Part shown: one piece after another, positions 45,685-56,657 of the stretch
How the letters are laid out: the number at the start of each line of letters is the position of its first letter
How positions within the stretch are numbered: position 1 is the stretch's first letter
Origin: Jaapia argillacea MUCL 33604
Lineage: Eukaryota > Basidiomycota > Agaricomycetes > Jaapiales > Jaapiaceae
Direction: 5' to 3'
Assembly (NCBI GenBank): GCA_000697665.1
Contig: KL197709.1
Span: forward strand, 783,877 to 847,876
Length of the DNA: 64,000 nucleotides
The notes under the pieces: model-generated
The model's database searches: none
What the model was told of the DNA's origin: nothing
What the model saw: the letters and a program-made list of their open reading frames with translations, nothing else
Position numbers and translations under genes: made by a program

Positions 45685-47066
45685 ATGCCTTTAGCAGGAC
45701 CGTACCTCATCTCGCTGTGCGATGCTGCGCAAAAATCAGGCTTCTCGTTTGGTGTCGTCTCACGAGAAGGCAGCCAGACTTCAACCTTCGACGTAGACGC
45801 CGCCAAACTCGTCCACAGCATCGTAACATTTTCTCCAGCTTCGGAAAGCGTGGCGATAGACTTTCTTCGGGAATTTCAGAAGGTTCCGGGCATCACATAT
45901 TTAGGCAATGTTCCGTTCTTGTGCAAACACTCATTCTCTTGACTGACGATACTATTGTTGTACAGTTCAACCGGTCGTGCTCCTGAACTCTGAGTTCGAG
46001 TCGCAGCAGTGGGCACAAGAGATTTTGGTACTTTTGCGCGATCGCGAGACAAATGAGCTCGATGAGGAGCTCAAACCGCTTTGCGATCTCGCCAGCAAAT
46101 ATTTAAATCATCTTCTCATCGCTGGTATGCCATCACGTCCGCTTGTTTGACTTGTGCTCAATTCTGATTGGTATAGCTCGAAATCCGGGGGGTAAAAAGA
46201 CTCCCCAAGACTCCACAAATCCCACTCCCGATCTCATCCGTTTACATTCCATAGAAGACCTGTTGAGTGAAGCGACTACTGGCAGAAAACAATCTGCATT
46301 GAAAGAACTAGTGGGTCATTTCATCCGATAGGCTACGCCAGTCCCTTGAAATGCGTGGTTGAAGGTGTACAGACGGGACGGATATCATTGCGCCCTCTCC
46401 CACTATTCGTTCAAACCACCCGGAAGGTTTGTAGTCCCCAGATGCGCGCACATACTACCATTTTCTTTCAGTAATAAGGTGCGTAGAGTATGTTTTGTTT
46501 TGTTGTAGTATTACCCACTTTCCAACCTCCGCTAGCCCTCCACACTGCACGCATTGGAAGCCTTCACCGGGAACGCAATCACCGCCGAAGGCGTTCAAGG
46601 GAATATCAATCATCCGTCGAACGCATTTAACGTGCAGCGCGACGCACAAGTCTCGTTTGATCAGCTCGCATGGGGAATTGAGGCCCTACAGCAGCCTGGA
46701 GGACGGGTAAGCCATCTTGTATTTTCTATAGTTCCTACCCTCCGAATTCTTTTTCAACAGTGGAAGTACTTCTTCCGTGACATCCGCAATTACGCAGCTA
46801 CAGTGCGCCTCAATGATGGCGACGAAATTGCATTTTGCAACGGAAAGGCTGGTCATATAATCGATCCACCCGACCCGTCATTCTGCAACTTCAAACTTGC
46901 ACTTGCTCGTATCGTGCATGCATCTGGGGTTTCGGATATCATTGACGAACTCTATGGCTATGATGACGATGATGAGGAGATTGTGAACCAGCCTGCTTAC
47001 CTGGGTGGGCCATTTGTTTCAGATGATGTTCTTATGCGTAGACTCCATGATCGCCTGCCGATTTGA
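45685..47066 (+). CDS. HNH-domain protein, copy 1 (open)
   Basis: Six exons join in frame to 367 residues: 45685-45904, 45966-46124, 46177-46310, 46365-46478, 46536-46706, 46761-47066. The middle is the fungal HNH_2-type nuclease domain: YRRDGYHCALS (Cys180), VPRCAHILPFS (Cys198, His200), then FTGNAITAEGV and INHPSNAFN...FDQLAWGIE. An acidic tail follows (YGYDDDDEEIVNQ). Intron 1 has a GC donor (TTAG then GCAATG), where copy 3 has GTAATG. Intron 3 is 54 bases and contains the only stops. The residue at the last histidine position of the motif is Gln247 (AQVSFD), while copies 2 and 3 read AHESFD; nuclease activity may be lost. Family function in fungi is unknown. It faces PPOX1 tail to tail. 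Confidence 0.75.
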
Positions 47067-47370
47067 GGTGTACTGGAGATGGGAATTCTCAGCGACTCTC
47101 AGAGACTTTTTTAGACTTTTTATAGGTTTACGTCGACTCATAGAGACTTCTATTCCCTCATCCGGATCCTTGCAATCCGAGCCCGTGCTTGTCGAAGGCT
47201 TTCCGTGGATTCCAGCAAGACGGGCTTCAAACCTCATCGTGATGACCGTGACGGCGACAAAGAATGTACCTTCCATTGCCATGGTCTGTTTCCTGGAATG
47301 CTATTGTCGTCTGCGTGTACCACTGCGTCTAATCTCTTCATTGATCAATTTCACCACAGTTTTCAGAAAC
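47067..47370. other. Intergenic, HNH1 / PPOX1 tails
   Basis: No gene is seen; convergent 3' regions, with a counterpart at about 50830-51221. Confidence 0.5.
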
Positions 47371-48336
47371 TTAAGCCCTTGATCCTATATACTTCATACA
47401 CACAGCCGTAACAAGCACACCAGCCGAAAACGCCCCCACCAATTTCCATTCTTCCCGTTTCCGAGTTTCAACAGAACCTTGCTCCTTCTTCAAGCTCAAG
47501 TTCTTCACGGACTTCGCATCCACCGTCCGAGCTCGCCAATTGTCACTGCTATTAAATGCGACACTCGATTTACCGGCATTAAGCAACGCCGGCAACCCAT
47601 CCAAACTTTTCGCATTGTGTCCTTCCCAGTAGATTTTCAGTCCCTTGTCATGGTGATAGGTCGGAGCAGGGGCGGCACAATCGAAATTCTCTTTGCGGGT
47701 GGCCATACTATGCAAGAGCTCACGGTGTCCGAGGAATTCGTAGTATGGGACTGCGTAACCACAACTCTGCGACCAAAGGGATGAGGATAGTGTGGAAGTT
47801 CGTGAGTACGGTGGACTTACGGTGCCGACTTTGTATATGTTTATCATAATCACTGCTCGAGAGCCTGGGTTGCGGGATTCAGCAGGAATGAGGGCGTTGT
47901 ATTCAGGTGTGTCGAATTCGTGGACCGTTCCTGCGTGCGTGAGTGCATGGGATTCAATTTTGGGGCTCACCAGTGTGTAGGATGATTTAGACTAACCTGT
48001 ACCGAACAACCGAAGGATACGAGGGGCTCCCTCGAAGGCCATGAACATGATAGTCACTCGCCCGTTCTCCCGTATGTGAGCGATCGTCTCACATCCTACC
48101 CACACGGACTTTCAGCTCTCAATTCTGATGGTGACGAGGAGGGTCTTACCGCTCCCACTCAAATCCTCATACCAGACGGTACTGTTATCAATGATACGAA
48201 AACAATCAGGTGCACCCTTAGGTGAGACATTGACATGTCCTGTTGCTTTGAGGGGGGCTGTGGCTACCCAAAAACATTGCTGTTTTTGGATCCAGGCCAG
48301 CATTTCGGGTGGGATGGAGTCAAAGAACTTGCCCAT
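47371..48336 (-). CDS. PNPOx-fold (pyridoxamine oxidase-like) protein, copy 1
   Basis: Four exons, 48336-48150, 48095-47997, 47930-47821 and 47766-47371, give 263 residues. The split-barrel flavin-binding family pattern is clear: IPPEMLAWIQKQQCFWVATA, HVNVSPKGAPDCFRIID, TVWYEDLSGSGCETIAHIRE, NGRVTIMFMAFEGAPRILRL, SRAVIMINIYKVGTSCGYAVP. It is a putative PNPOx-like protein and not the B6-pathway enzyme. FMN, F420 or heme have all been seen in this fold, so the cofactor is open. A C-terminal hydrophobic segment (LVGAFSAGVLVTAVCMKYIG) suggests a tail anchor. All exon lengths equal those of copy 2. It is divergent from HNH2 with about 470 bases between, and convergent with HNH1. Confidence 0.88.
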
Positions 48337-48807
48337 CGTGCTACCTTGATCAGAGAGGGGGGCTGTGGTGACTTGCTTTGATAGTGTGGGTTGGGATGTT
48401 GGGGAGTTTACCACTTTGCGGAGGATATATGTGCCGTTCTGAGACTCCCACGAAGCAGGGGGGAAACCTCCTGGGTGAGATATGTGAAGCACAACCGATT
48501 GGATACGGGGTGTCCTAACTAGCCCCACTCTTCCCCGGTGTTCGTTCATGATCACTCATGTCAGGGAAGACACGTTCCCTTCTCGAAAATCAACGGGGTG
48601 ATCCATGCGGGGAAGGGTGCCTGTGGCAAGGAATGGTGCCTTGTCATGCACCACATCGAAAAGGTGAAAATGGCTCCGAGTCACCTTGAGGCTTGTGAAT
48701 CTGAAACCGCCGGGTGTTTACCAGTGGGGAGGGAAGAGATAAGGAGTTGAGCGCCACCTGGCTCCGCATCTGACTTCCCATTATGTAACGCCTCTTCCAG
48801 AACCACC
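48337..48807. promoter_or_regulatory. Shared upstream region, PPOX1 / HNH2
   Basis: The stretch corresponds to 52198-52649 between PPOX2 and HNH3 (GGTTGGGATGTTGGGG, TCTGnGACTCCCACGAAG, TTCTCGAAA/GAGAAGAAGGGAACG blocks). It therefore belongs to the repeated module and drives a divergent pair. No gene lies inside. Confidence 0.5.
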
Positions 48808-50831
48808 ATGTCTTTAGCAGGGCCGTACCTCTTGGCAATAGACTTCCTTCCTGAATTTCGAAAGGTGTGGGGCATCAAACATTTAGGCAACTTCCTGCGC
48901 ATGCGCCTGCTCATTCTCTTGACTAACGATACTGTTGTACAGTCAAACCAGCCGTTCTCTTGCGCTCCGAATTTGAGCCACGACAACGGCGGAAGAGATT
49001 TTGATATTTTTGCGCAATCGCGAGAAATCGTGACTGAGCTCGAGGAGGAGCTGAAACTACTTCGCGATCTCGCCACTGAATATTGTCATCGCTGGTATGT
49101 CAGTGTGCTCACTTGCTTGTCTTACGCTTGATTCCAATTGGCGTAACTCGAAATCCGGGGGATAAAAAGACTCCACAAGAGTCCCCACATCCCACTCCCG
49201 ATATCGTTCGTTCACATTCCGTCGAAGAACTGTTGCGTGAGGCGACTTTTGGCAAAAAAAATCTGCATTGAAAGAGCTAGTGGGTGAATTCATCCGACAG
49301 GCTGCACCATCTGGTTTAAATTCGCGCTTGAAGTTGTGCAGACGGGACGGATATCATTGCACTCTCACCCGCCTTTCTTTCAAACTACCCGGACGTTTTG
49401 TAATCCCCAGATGTGCGCATATACTACCATTTTCTTTCCGTGATAAGGTGCGTAGAATATGTTTTGTTTTATTGTAGTATTCTCCATCTTCAAACCTCCG
49501 CTAGCTCCTCACACTGCGTGCGTTGGAAGCCTTCACCGGACACGCAATCACCACCGAAGACTTTCAGGCGAATATCAACCATCCTTCTAACGCTTTGAAC
49601 ATGGAGAGCAACGCGCACGAGTCGTTTGATGAGCTCGCATGGGGAATTGAGGCCCTCCAACAGCCTGGAGGACAGGCCAGCCATCTGGTATCTTCTGCAG
49701 ATCCTACCCTCTGAATTCTTTCTCAACAGTGGAATTTTTTTTCCCGTGAAATCCGCATTTTTGCGGCTACACTACACCTCGACGACGGAGACGAAATCGT
49801 ATTTTGCAACGGGAACACCGGTCATATGATCGATCCACCCAACCCGTCATTCTACAACCTCTACAGTCATGTACTGGTCCTTGGGACAGCACCTGTCCTT
49901 GGGACAATCGCTTGCTACTCGCCCAGTTCTCATCGCGCTGCTACAAAATTTTGTAAGGACCAAGCTATATGTATATACTAAGTGTCTGTAGAATTTGGGG
50001 GCATTCGGCTTTGTGCTCGATGCTGTGGGCAATGCCCGAGGGGTGAAATCGGCCATTTCTGGCAGATTTGACTTTTGTTCAGGTGCTCGACCACCACAAA
50101 TGGGGGACTTGGTCCTCATTTTGGTCTCATTTGACAACTAATGAATAAATGCATTTATTTGAGACCAATCCATCTCAGTTTGGGGGTGCAGTATCCCCCA
50201 GAAATTAAGAAAACANACCGAGGCCAGTGTCCCAAGGACGATGGCCGCGACAAGTGTCACATCACACTCGACCCTCCAAATCTCTCACCTCAAAACCCAT
50301 CGTGGTGATACTGATCTCTCCTCTATTTTCCCTGCAATGACTGAAGATGTGTCCCAGGGAATATATATCCACTTTCCTTGACATTCAGAGCCAATTCAGA
50401 GCCGTGGTGAGCTTGAGGCTTGCGCGTGATATTGTCACATCTGTCCCAAGGACCGGTAACTGCGCAATTCCGACCTGTCGCCAGATTCTGCTTTCTGTCA
50501 GTTCAGTACCCAACATATTTTCTCGGAGATTTGGTGGAATAGACCTTAATATACCTTAGAAAGTTTCGGCCTCTTAGCTTTTACGAAATCGTGCAAAGAA
50601 GTGGTGTGGGAAGCCAAATCCAATGTCGTGTCCCAAGGACCAGTACATGACTGTAACTTGTTGTTGCTCGTGTCATGCATGCATCTCGGGTTTCGGATAT
50701 CATTGCTGAACTCTATGGTGACGCGCGTGATGATGACGAGGCAATTGTAAACCAGCCTGTCTACCTGGGTTGACCGTTTGTTTCAGATGATGTTCTTTTG
50801 CGTAGAGTTCGTGACCCATCTGTCGATTTGA
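48808..50831 (+). pseudogene. HNH-domain protein, copy 2, broken and interrupted by a MITE
   Basis: The whole family can be followed: MSLAGPYL, EFRK, the GC-type donor of intron 1, RNPGDKKTPQES, LCRRDGYHCTLTRLSF, RCAHILPFSFRDK, FTGHAITTEDF, NMESNAHESFDELAW, DGDEIVFCNGNTGHMID, then VSDIIAELYG. About 45 residues are missing near the N-terminus relative to copy 1. One later donor site has lost its GT, and a 790-bp element splits the last exon. At least three separate defects are visible, so it is dead in its present form. It keeps the AHESFD histidine that copy 1 lacks. Confidence 0.75.
49864..50653. mobile_element. MITE, Tc1/mariner-like, 790 bp, in HNH2
   Basis: It has perfect 25-bp terminal inverted repeats at 49864-49888 and 50629-50653 (CAGTCATGTACTGGTCCTTG, then GGACA), flanked on both sides by TA (49862-49863 and 50654-50655). 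Removing it restores continuity with copies 1 and 3 (TTCTACAACCTC to ACTTGTTGTTGCTCG). The CAGT start and TA target site point to Tc1/mariner or pogo-type mobilisation. No transposase frame is present, so it is non-autonomous. The word GTCCTTGGGACA (or its complement TGTCCCAAGGAC) occurs at both ends and again near 49894, 50228 and 50441. An N lies at 50216. Confidence 0.88.
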
Positions 50832-51221
50832 GGTGTACAGGAAATGGGAAGTCTCAGCGAATCTCAGAGACTTTCGTTCCCTCGTCCAGATTGTTGCAAT
50901 CCAAGCTGGAGTGAAAGGCGGGTTGGTGCCGAGACCACAGGCCCCCAAACTCAGTCTCCAAGGCTTCCCATGGCTTCGAACAAGCGCATTTCCAACCTCA
51001 TTGCGACGACGACGAATCTTGTACCTCAGTGGCCTCCCACAGCGTCTGTTTCTGGGATGCCATCTCCCATGCATCGCTGCTGCTGCCCCTTGTGTGGTTT
51101 CGCAGGTAATTAGGCCGTCAGTATTCATTCTACCACTCACCGCATTTTTAGAGATCTCACTCCGAATCTGGTGACTGTGAAATTTTCAAGTCCGTTCATT
51201 GACGTCTCAGCTTGGGACGAC
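50832..51221. other. Intergenic, HNH2 / PPOX2 tails
   Basis: The stretch matches the HNH1/PPOX1 intergenic region in part (GGAAATGGGAAGTCTCAGCGA, TTGCAATCCAAGC). No gene is seen. Confidence 0.5.
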
Positions 51222-52197
51222 TCAAGCCCTGATTCCCATATACATCATGCACACAGCCGTAACGACAACGCCGGCTGAAAACGCCACCACCAATTTCCAT
51301 TCTTCCCGCTTCCGAGTTTCAACAGGACCTTGCTCCTTCTTCAAGCTCAAGTTCTTCACGGACTTCGCACCCACCGTCCGAGCTCGCCAATTGTCACTGC
51401 TATGAAACGCGACACTCGATTTACCGGCATTAAGCAATGCCGGCAACCCATCCAAACTTTCCGCATTGTTTTCTTCCCAGTGGATTTTAAGTCCCTTATC
51501 AGAATGATAGTTCGGAGCAGGAGCGGAACAATCGAAATTCTCTTTGCGACTGGCGACGGTGTGCAAGAGCTCACGGTGACCGAGGAATTCGTAGTATGGG
51601 ACTGCGTAGCCGCAACTCTGCGATCAAGGGATGAGGACAGCGTGGAAGTTCGTGAGTATGGTGGACTTACAGTGCCGACTTTGTATATGTTTATCATAAT
51701 CACTGCTCGAGAGCCTGGGTTGCGGGATTCTGAAGGGATGAGGGCATTGTATTCAGGTGTGTCGAATTCGTGGACCACCCCTACGTGCGTAAACACATGA
51801 AATTCAATTCGAGAGCTCACAATTGTGTAGGATGATTTGGGCTTACCTGTACCGAACAACCGAAGGATACGAGGGGCTCCCTCGAAGGCCATGAACATGA
51901 TTGTCACCCGCCCGTTCTCCCGTATGTGAGCGATCGTCTCACATCCTACCCACACGAACATGAACAGGATTTTCAGCTCTCAATTCTGATTTTGGCGAGG
52001 AGGGTCTTACCACTCCCACTCAAATCCTCATACCAGACCGTGCTGTTATCGATAACATGAAAACAATCAGGTGCACCCTTAGGTGAGATGTTGACGTGTC
52101 CTGTTGCTTTGAGGGGGGCCGTGGCTACCCAAAAACATTGCTGTTTTGTGATCCAGGCGAGCATTTCCGGTGGGATGGAGTCATGAAACTTGCCCAT
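51222..52197 (-). CDS. PNPOx-fold (pyridoxamine oxidase-like) protein, copy 2
   Basis: Four exons, 52197-52011, 51945-51847, 51780-51671 and 51617-51222, give 263 residues with exon lengths identical to copy 1 (187, 99, 110, 396). Motifs: IPPEMLAWITKQQCFWVATA, HVNISPKGAPDCFHVID, NGRVTIMFMAFEGAPRILRL, NIYKVGTSCG, and the C-terminal hydrophobic anchor LVVAFSAGVVVTAVCMMYMG. The frame is fully open and substitutions from copy 1 are few, so both copies are probably functional and recent. The substrate and cofactor are unknown. It is divergent from HNH3. Confidence 0.88.
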
Positions 52198-52649
52198 CGT
52201 GCTGCTGGGAGAGGAGGGCTGTGGTGACTAGTGGTGTTGTCAGTGCTGGTTGGGATGTTGGGGATTTACGGCCCACCACTTTACCGGCGATATATACGCC
52301 ATTCTGGGACTCCCACGAAGGCCCTTGTGAGTTATGTGAAGATGAACTGATTGATGCGGGATATCCTAACTATCCCCACTCGTTCCCTCATGATTACCCC
52401 TTCCCCCAATCACTCCATTGACTCAGCCCCGAGAAGAAGGGAACGTGCTTTCATTAGCGCGACCGCCCATGGCAAATGAAACCGTGTCGCATTCGTGCAC
52501 CACATCCAAAAGGTAAGAATGACTCACCTTGATACAGTCGTGAAAAACGGGGCCGGTTGTTTACTGGGGACTCTGAATTGAAGTGATGAATCGATGGGGA
52601 TTCGCATTTGACGTCCTATTTTGTGACGCCTCTCCAGCAGCAAACCACC
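52198..52649. promoter_or_regulatory. Shared upstream region, PPOX2 / HNH3
   Basis: Counterpart of 48337-48807 in the first module. No gene is seen. Confidence 0.45.
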
Positions 52650-54011
52650 ATGCCTTTAGCAGGGCGATGCTGCGCAAATCTCGGGCTTCTCGTTTGGCGT
52701 CGTTTCACGAGAAGGCAGCCACACGTCAACTTTCAATGTTAGCACCACCAAACTCATCCGCAGCATCGTAACGTTTTCTCCAAGTTCGGAAAGCGTGGCG
52801 ATAGAGTTTCTTCAGGAAGTTTAAAAGGTGCGGGGCATCAAATATTTAGGTAATGTTCCGTTCATGTGCAAACCCTCGTTCTCTGGTTGACGAACCATGT
52901 TACGGTTATTATTACAGTTCAACCAGTCGTGCTCCTGAGCTGCGAGTTCGAGCCGCAGCAATGGGCACATGAGATTTTGGTGTTCCTGCGTAATCGCGAG
53001 ACAAATGAGCTCGACGAGGGGCTCAAACCACTTTGCGATCTCGCCACTGAATATCTAAACCATCTTCTCATCGCTGGTATGCCATCACGTCCGCTTGCTT
53101 GACTTGTGCTCAATTCCGATTGGTATAGCTCGAAATCCGGGGGGTAAAAAGACTCCCCAAGACTCCACAAATCCCACTCCCGATCTCATCCGTTTACAGT
53201 CCATAGAACGCCTGTTGAGTGAAGCGACTACTGGCAGAAAACAATCTGCATTGGAAGAACTAGTGGGTGATTTGATCCAATAGGCTACTCCAGCCCCTTG
53301 AAATATGTACTTGAAGGTGTACAGACGGGATGGATATCATTGCGCTCTCACCCACTATTCTTTCAAACCACCCGGAAATTTTGTAGTCCCCAGATGCGCG
53401 CATATACTACCATTTTCTTTCCGTGATAAGGTGCGTAGAGTATGTTTTGTCGTAGCATCCTCTAACTTTCACATTCTGCTAGCCCCTCATACTACGTGCG
53501 TTGGACGCCTTCACCGTGCGCGAAATCACCGCCGAAGTTGTTCAGGCGAATGTCAACCATCCTTCAAACGCATTTAACGTCGAGAGCAACGCGCACGAGT
53601 CGTTTGATCGCCTCGAATGGGGAATCGAGGCCCTGCAGCAGACTGGAGGTAAGCCATCTTGTATTTTCTATAGCTTCTACTCCCCAAATGCTTTCTCAAC
53701 AGTGGAAATATTCTTTCCGTGAAATCCGCAACTGCGCAGCTACAGTGTGCCCCGAGGATGGGGACGAAATCGTCTTTTGCGATGGGAACACCGGGAGTAT
53801 GATCGGTCGACCCATCCCGTCATTCTGCAATCTCAAACTTGCTCTTGCTCGTGTCATGGAGGCGTCTGGGGTTTCGGATATCATTACCGAACTCTATGGT
53901 TACGATGACGATGATGAGGAGATTGTAAACCAGCCTGTTTACCTGGGTGGGCCGTTCGTTTCAGATGATATTCTGTTGCGTAGACTTTATGACCGCCTGC
54001 CTATCTCTTAG
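52650..54011 (+). pseudogene. HNH-domain protein, copy 3, broken
   Basis: It can be aligned end to end with copy 1: MPLAG, VQPVVLLSCEFEPQQWAHEI, RNPGGKKTPQDSTNPTPDLI, VYRRDGYHCALTHYSF, RCAHILPFSFRDK, NVESNAHESFDRLEW, WKYSFREIRN, DGDEIVFCDGN, and YGYDDDDEEIVNQP to the stop. Compared with copy 1 it has lost sequence near the start, has an interrupted first exon, and is shortened at one exon edge: about three breaks. Intron 1 here has a normal GT donor (TTAG then GTAATG), which supports the GC-donor reading in copies 1 and 2. The last exon is still open and well conserved, so decay looks recent. Confidence 0.72.
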
Positions 54012-54509
54012 AATACCTTCTCCCATGCCTCGCTGCTGCCCTTGTGTGAACTACACTTGAGGTTCACATATGTTGAGTATTCCGCTTGGTGCTCGCTATG
54101 CATCTGAGAACAGACCTTAGGAATCATCACTCTTGCTTCCGTTCGTTGTCCTTGGGTTACTTCTGATGGACATCTTATTCATACAGAACCTCCACCGGAC
54201 ATCAGGGTCACATAGGATCAGTGCCAAAAGAGACTGAGACACGAAAATAGAAACACTCATCCAAACCAGACAGACACAGGTCATCCATATTTGAGGATAG
54301 CAAACCCTTGAGCAGATCGGGATGTGCATTTGTACCCTCAAACAAATGGTTGTATTGCAGGGTCGACCGTGCAACGGTCCTGAATATTATCGAGAATCCC
54401 GTAAATAGTACATCCAACCAAATACAAGCCTCACCGAACCCTATCCGTCCCGAAAGAACTTCCTCGTCTCCAAGTTCATCTGATCAGATATTAAAATCAA
54501 GGTAGCTCC
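54012..54509. other. Intergenic between HNH3 and cdc14
   Basis: No gene is seen; the 3' regions of two convergent genes. Confidence 0.5.
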
Positions 54510-56319
54510 TCACCCCAGCCCCCAGATCCCAGCCTTCCTGACACCTTCAAGTAACGCATCAACATTCCCCAACATAGTCCCCAACAACTCCTTCTTCTGC
54601 TCAGTCGTCTTCTCCCTCCTCGCCTCGCCTCCCTCCCCGCCTCTCCCTCCATCCCCGCCTCCACTCTTCTCTCTCTCCTCTCCCTTCCCCTCCTGAAACT
54701 CATTCTCAGAACCCTCCCTCGAAACACCCCTCACCCCAGCTCCCCCAACAAACCCAAACTGACTTTTCGTAGGCGAAGGCTCGGGCGGACCAACCAACGC
54801 ACTCAAGTTCCCAATACTCGCATCACTCGTATGTCGTGATTTGGTTCCAGGGGTTCCGAGTCCAATACCCATACCCGTACTATTGACGGCACCCAATCGT
54901 GATTTACCCTTGCCTGGAGTTTTGGGTAGTTGGATTTGGGATGGGGGGAAAGGTGAGGAGGAAGAGGTTGGTGGGAAGGGAGAGGAGGAGGAAGGAAAGG
55001 AGGAAGGTTTCTTGGGGCTGAGGGGTGTGTAGTCTACTTCTTTACGCAGTGTCAATAAAGACTTTGGTTGGAACTTCCCCAGTTCAATCGGTTGATGATG
55101 TTTAAGCGGGGGTGTTTTCGGTGGATCTGGGCCTTGCGAAGGTGTTTCCGCCCCTGATGTCGCCGCGGTTGATGTTGAAGCCGATGAAGAGTTGGATGAG
55201 GACGAGGACGAGGAGGCGGTGGAGTCGTTGGATGTGGTTGACCATTCTTGTGATCGGCGTGTGTGAGTTGGTGTCGACGGCGCCGTTGGGACGAGTGGTG
55301 GTTCTTGGTCTTGGTCGTGTGGGATGGTGGTGGAGGGGGTTGGTGTCGTCTCGTCTAACAAGTAGAAATAGAGGAATTCAAGACATTTCATCCTACCCAT
55401 CCAAAATATTCTTCAGAACGTGTATGTTGTGCGAGACAGAGGAACTACTAACCGAACTTCCCTGGGCGTCCCAGCTCTTTTTAAAATCCTAACAACGACC
55501 TGCACTCCATGACATTCTTCGTAGGCTCGCAGTGCTGGTGGAGCGTCTACGAGGATGCACAAGAGGGTATCAAGGATTATTGATGTTAACGGCAGGCCGG
55601 GTTTGGATGTGCCTTCTTGTGTTGTAACGGGTGTGGGGACGACGTGTCGGGAGACTAGCAGAAGGTCAATCAATATCTGGTATTCGCAGTCAGCTGAGAT
55701 GGAGTGAGATGGAGAGGGGAGGGGACGGACCTCCAGAGTATACTTACGGCCTAAATATCGTTTGCTGGGTTTGTGGTTTAAGGATATGCCTTGGATTATG
55801 GAGAGAGCTTGGGCGAGGAGAGACGAGAGGGTTATTACTTCTGATTCTCGTTCATCTGCAGACCGAGAGGAAGTGGGTTGTTTGGGTTGGAAGTACAAAG
55901 GAGATTCGGAGGCTACTCACGAGTGGCTAAAGCTTGTTCGAGCTGCAGTGTCGCAGATATTATCCACGATACTATCCTTGATGGCACTACCAAGCAAGCG
56001 ATGTCAAAGTCAATATCCTGATCGATGGATCAAGGAACGACGCACCGTTACACTCGAACGTATCCTGTAAGATCAAGAACGCTTCCAGCTGGTCCAGTGA
56101 TTCCTCGTCGCCTGGAATACATATAGAAGCAAGCAGCTTTTCCAATGTGACCAGTGCTCTGGTCTTGCGACCTGTTGATGTCCGAGTGGAGGCCAGCTTG
56201 GACGAAATGAAACAATTGTAGGTTCGAAAATTCAAGATAAATGAGGAGAAAACAAGTGGGACACTCACGTCGTCCAGAGCGTCTTCAATCGTAATCTGCA
56301 TTCCTTCCAACGAGCCCAT
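54510..56319 (-). CDS. cdc14: Cdc14, septation initiation network component
   Basis: Six exons, 56319-56269, 56196-56046, 55986-55921, 55855-55731, 55676-55453 and 55392-54510, encode 499 residues. The conserved half (residues 1-about 220) matches the fungal CDC14/SIN family (not the phosphatase of the same name): ALVTLEKLLASICIPGDEES, LEAFLILQDTFECNVPSRI, AQALSIIQGISLNHKPSKRY, ILIDLLLVSRHVVP, HGVQVVVRILKR, MKCLEFLYFYLLDE. The second half is Ser/Pro/Thr-rich and disordered with a KKELLGTMLGNVDALLEGVR amphipathic end. In fission yeast Cdc14 partners kinase Sid1 at the spindle pole to trigger septation. The end of exon 4 was extended to GAG before GTCCGT because an earlier GTAAGT gives a stop. 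It is divergent from the FAH gene, 338 bases apart. Confidence 0.9.
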
Positions 56320-56657
56320 ATTGCGAAGAAAGATATACCGAGAATGACCTTGTCCTCATGTTATCAGCCACCGCGACACAACTTGTGGGTCCCCAATCCA
56401 CGTGGCCACAACGCGTCTCTCCCGTGACGCTGTGTTGCCGACGGAACATACAACTCCGTCCTCCGTTCCATCTCTCGTTACCCACACCGGACCGTATCCT
56501 TTCTTAGCTCCCTTCAACCGTCTTTCTATCTCTCACCTATCGCAACTTCGAACCAGGATGCCAATGGGAAGCGGGAATGGCGACGGCATGTGATGATTAA
56601 TATAGCTGGATACTTAAGGCCGCGTCTGGGGTAATTGGATAGTCAAAGTTTCTTGCC
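56320..56657. promoter_or_regulatory. Divergent promoter, cdc14 / FAH-family gene
   Basis: 338 bases lie between start codons, with no gene between. The FAH side carries an A/T-rich GATTAATATAGC at about 56594. Confidence 0.45.

Noticed and set aside
46311-46364. In-frame stops shared by HNH1 and HNH3 as shared nonsense mutations
   Set aside because: A 54-base GT..AG intron of normal size removes them in phase and joins LKEL directly to VYRRDGYHC. The matching stretch in HNH2 happens to be open.
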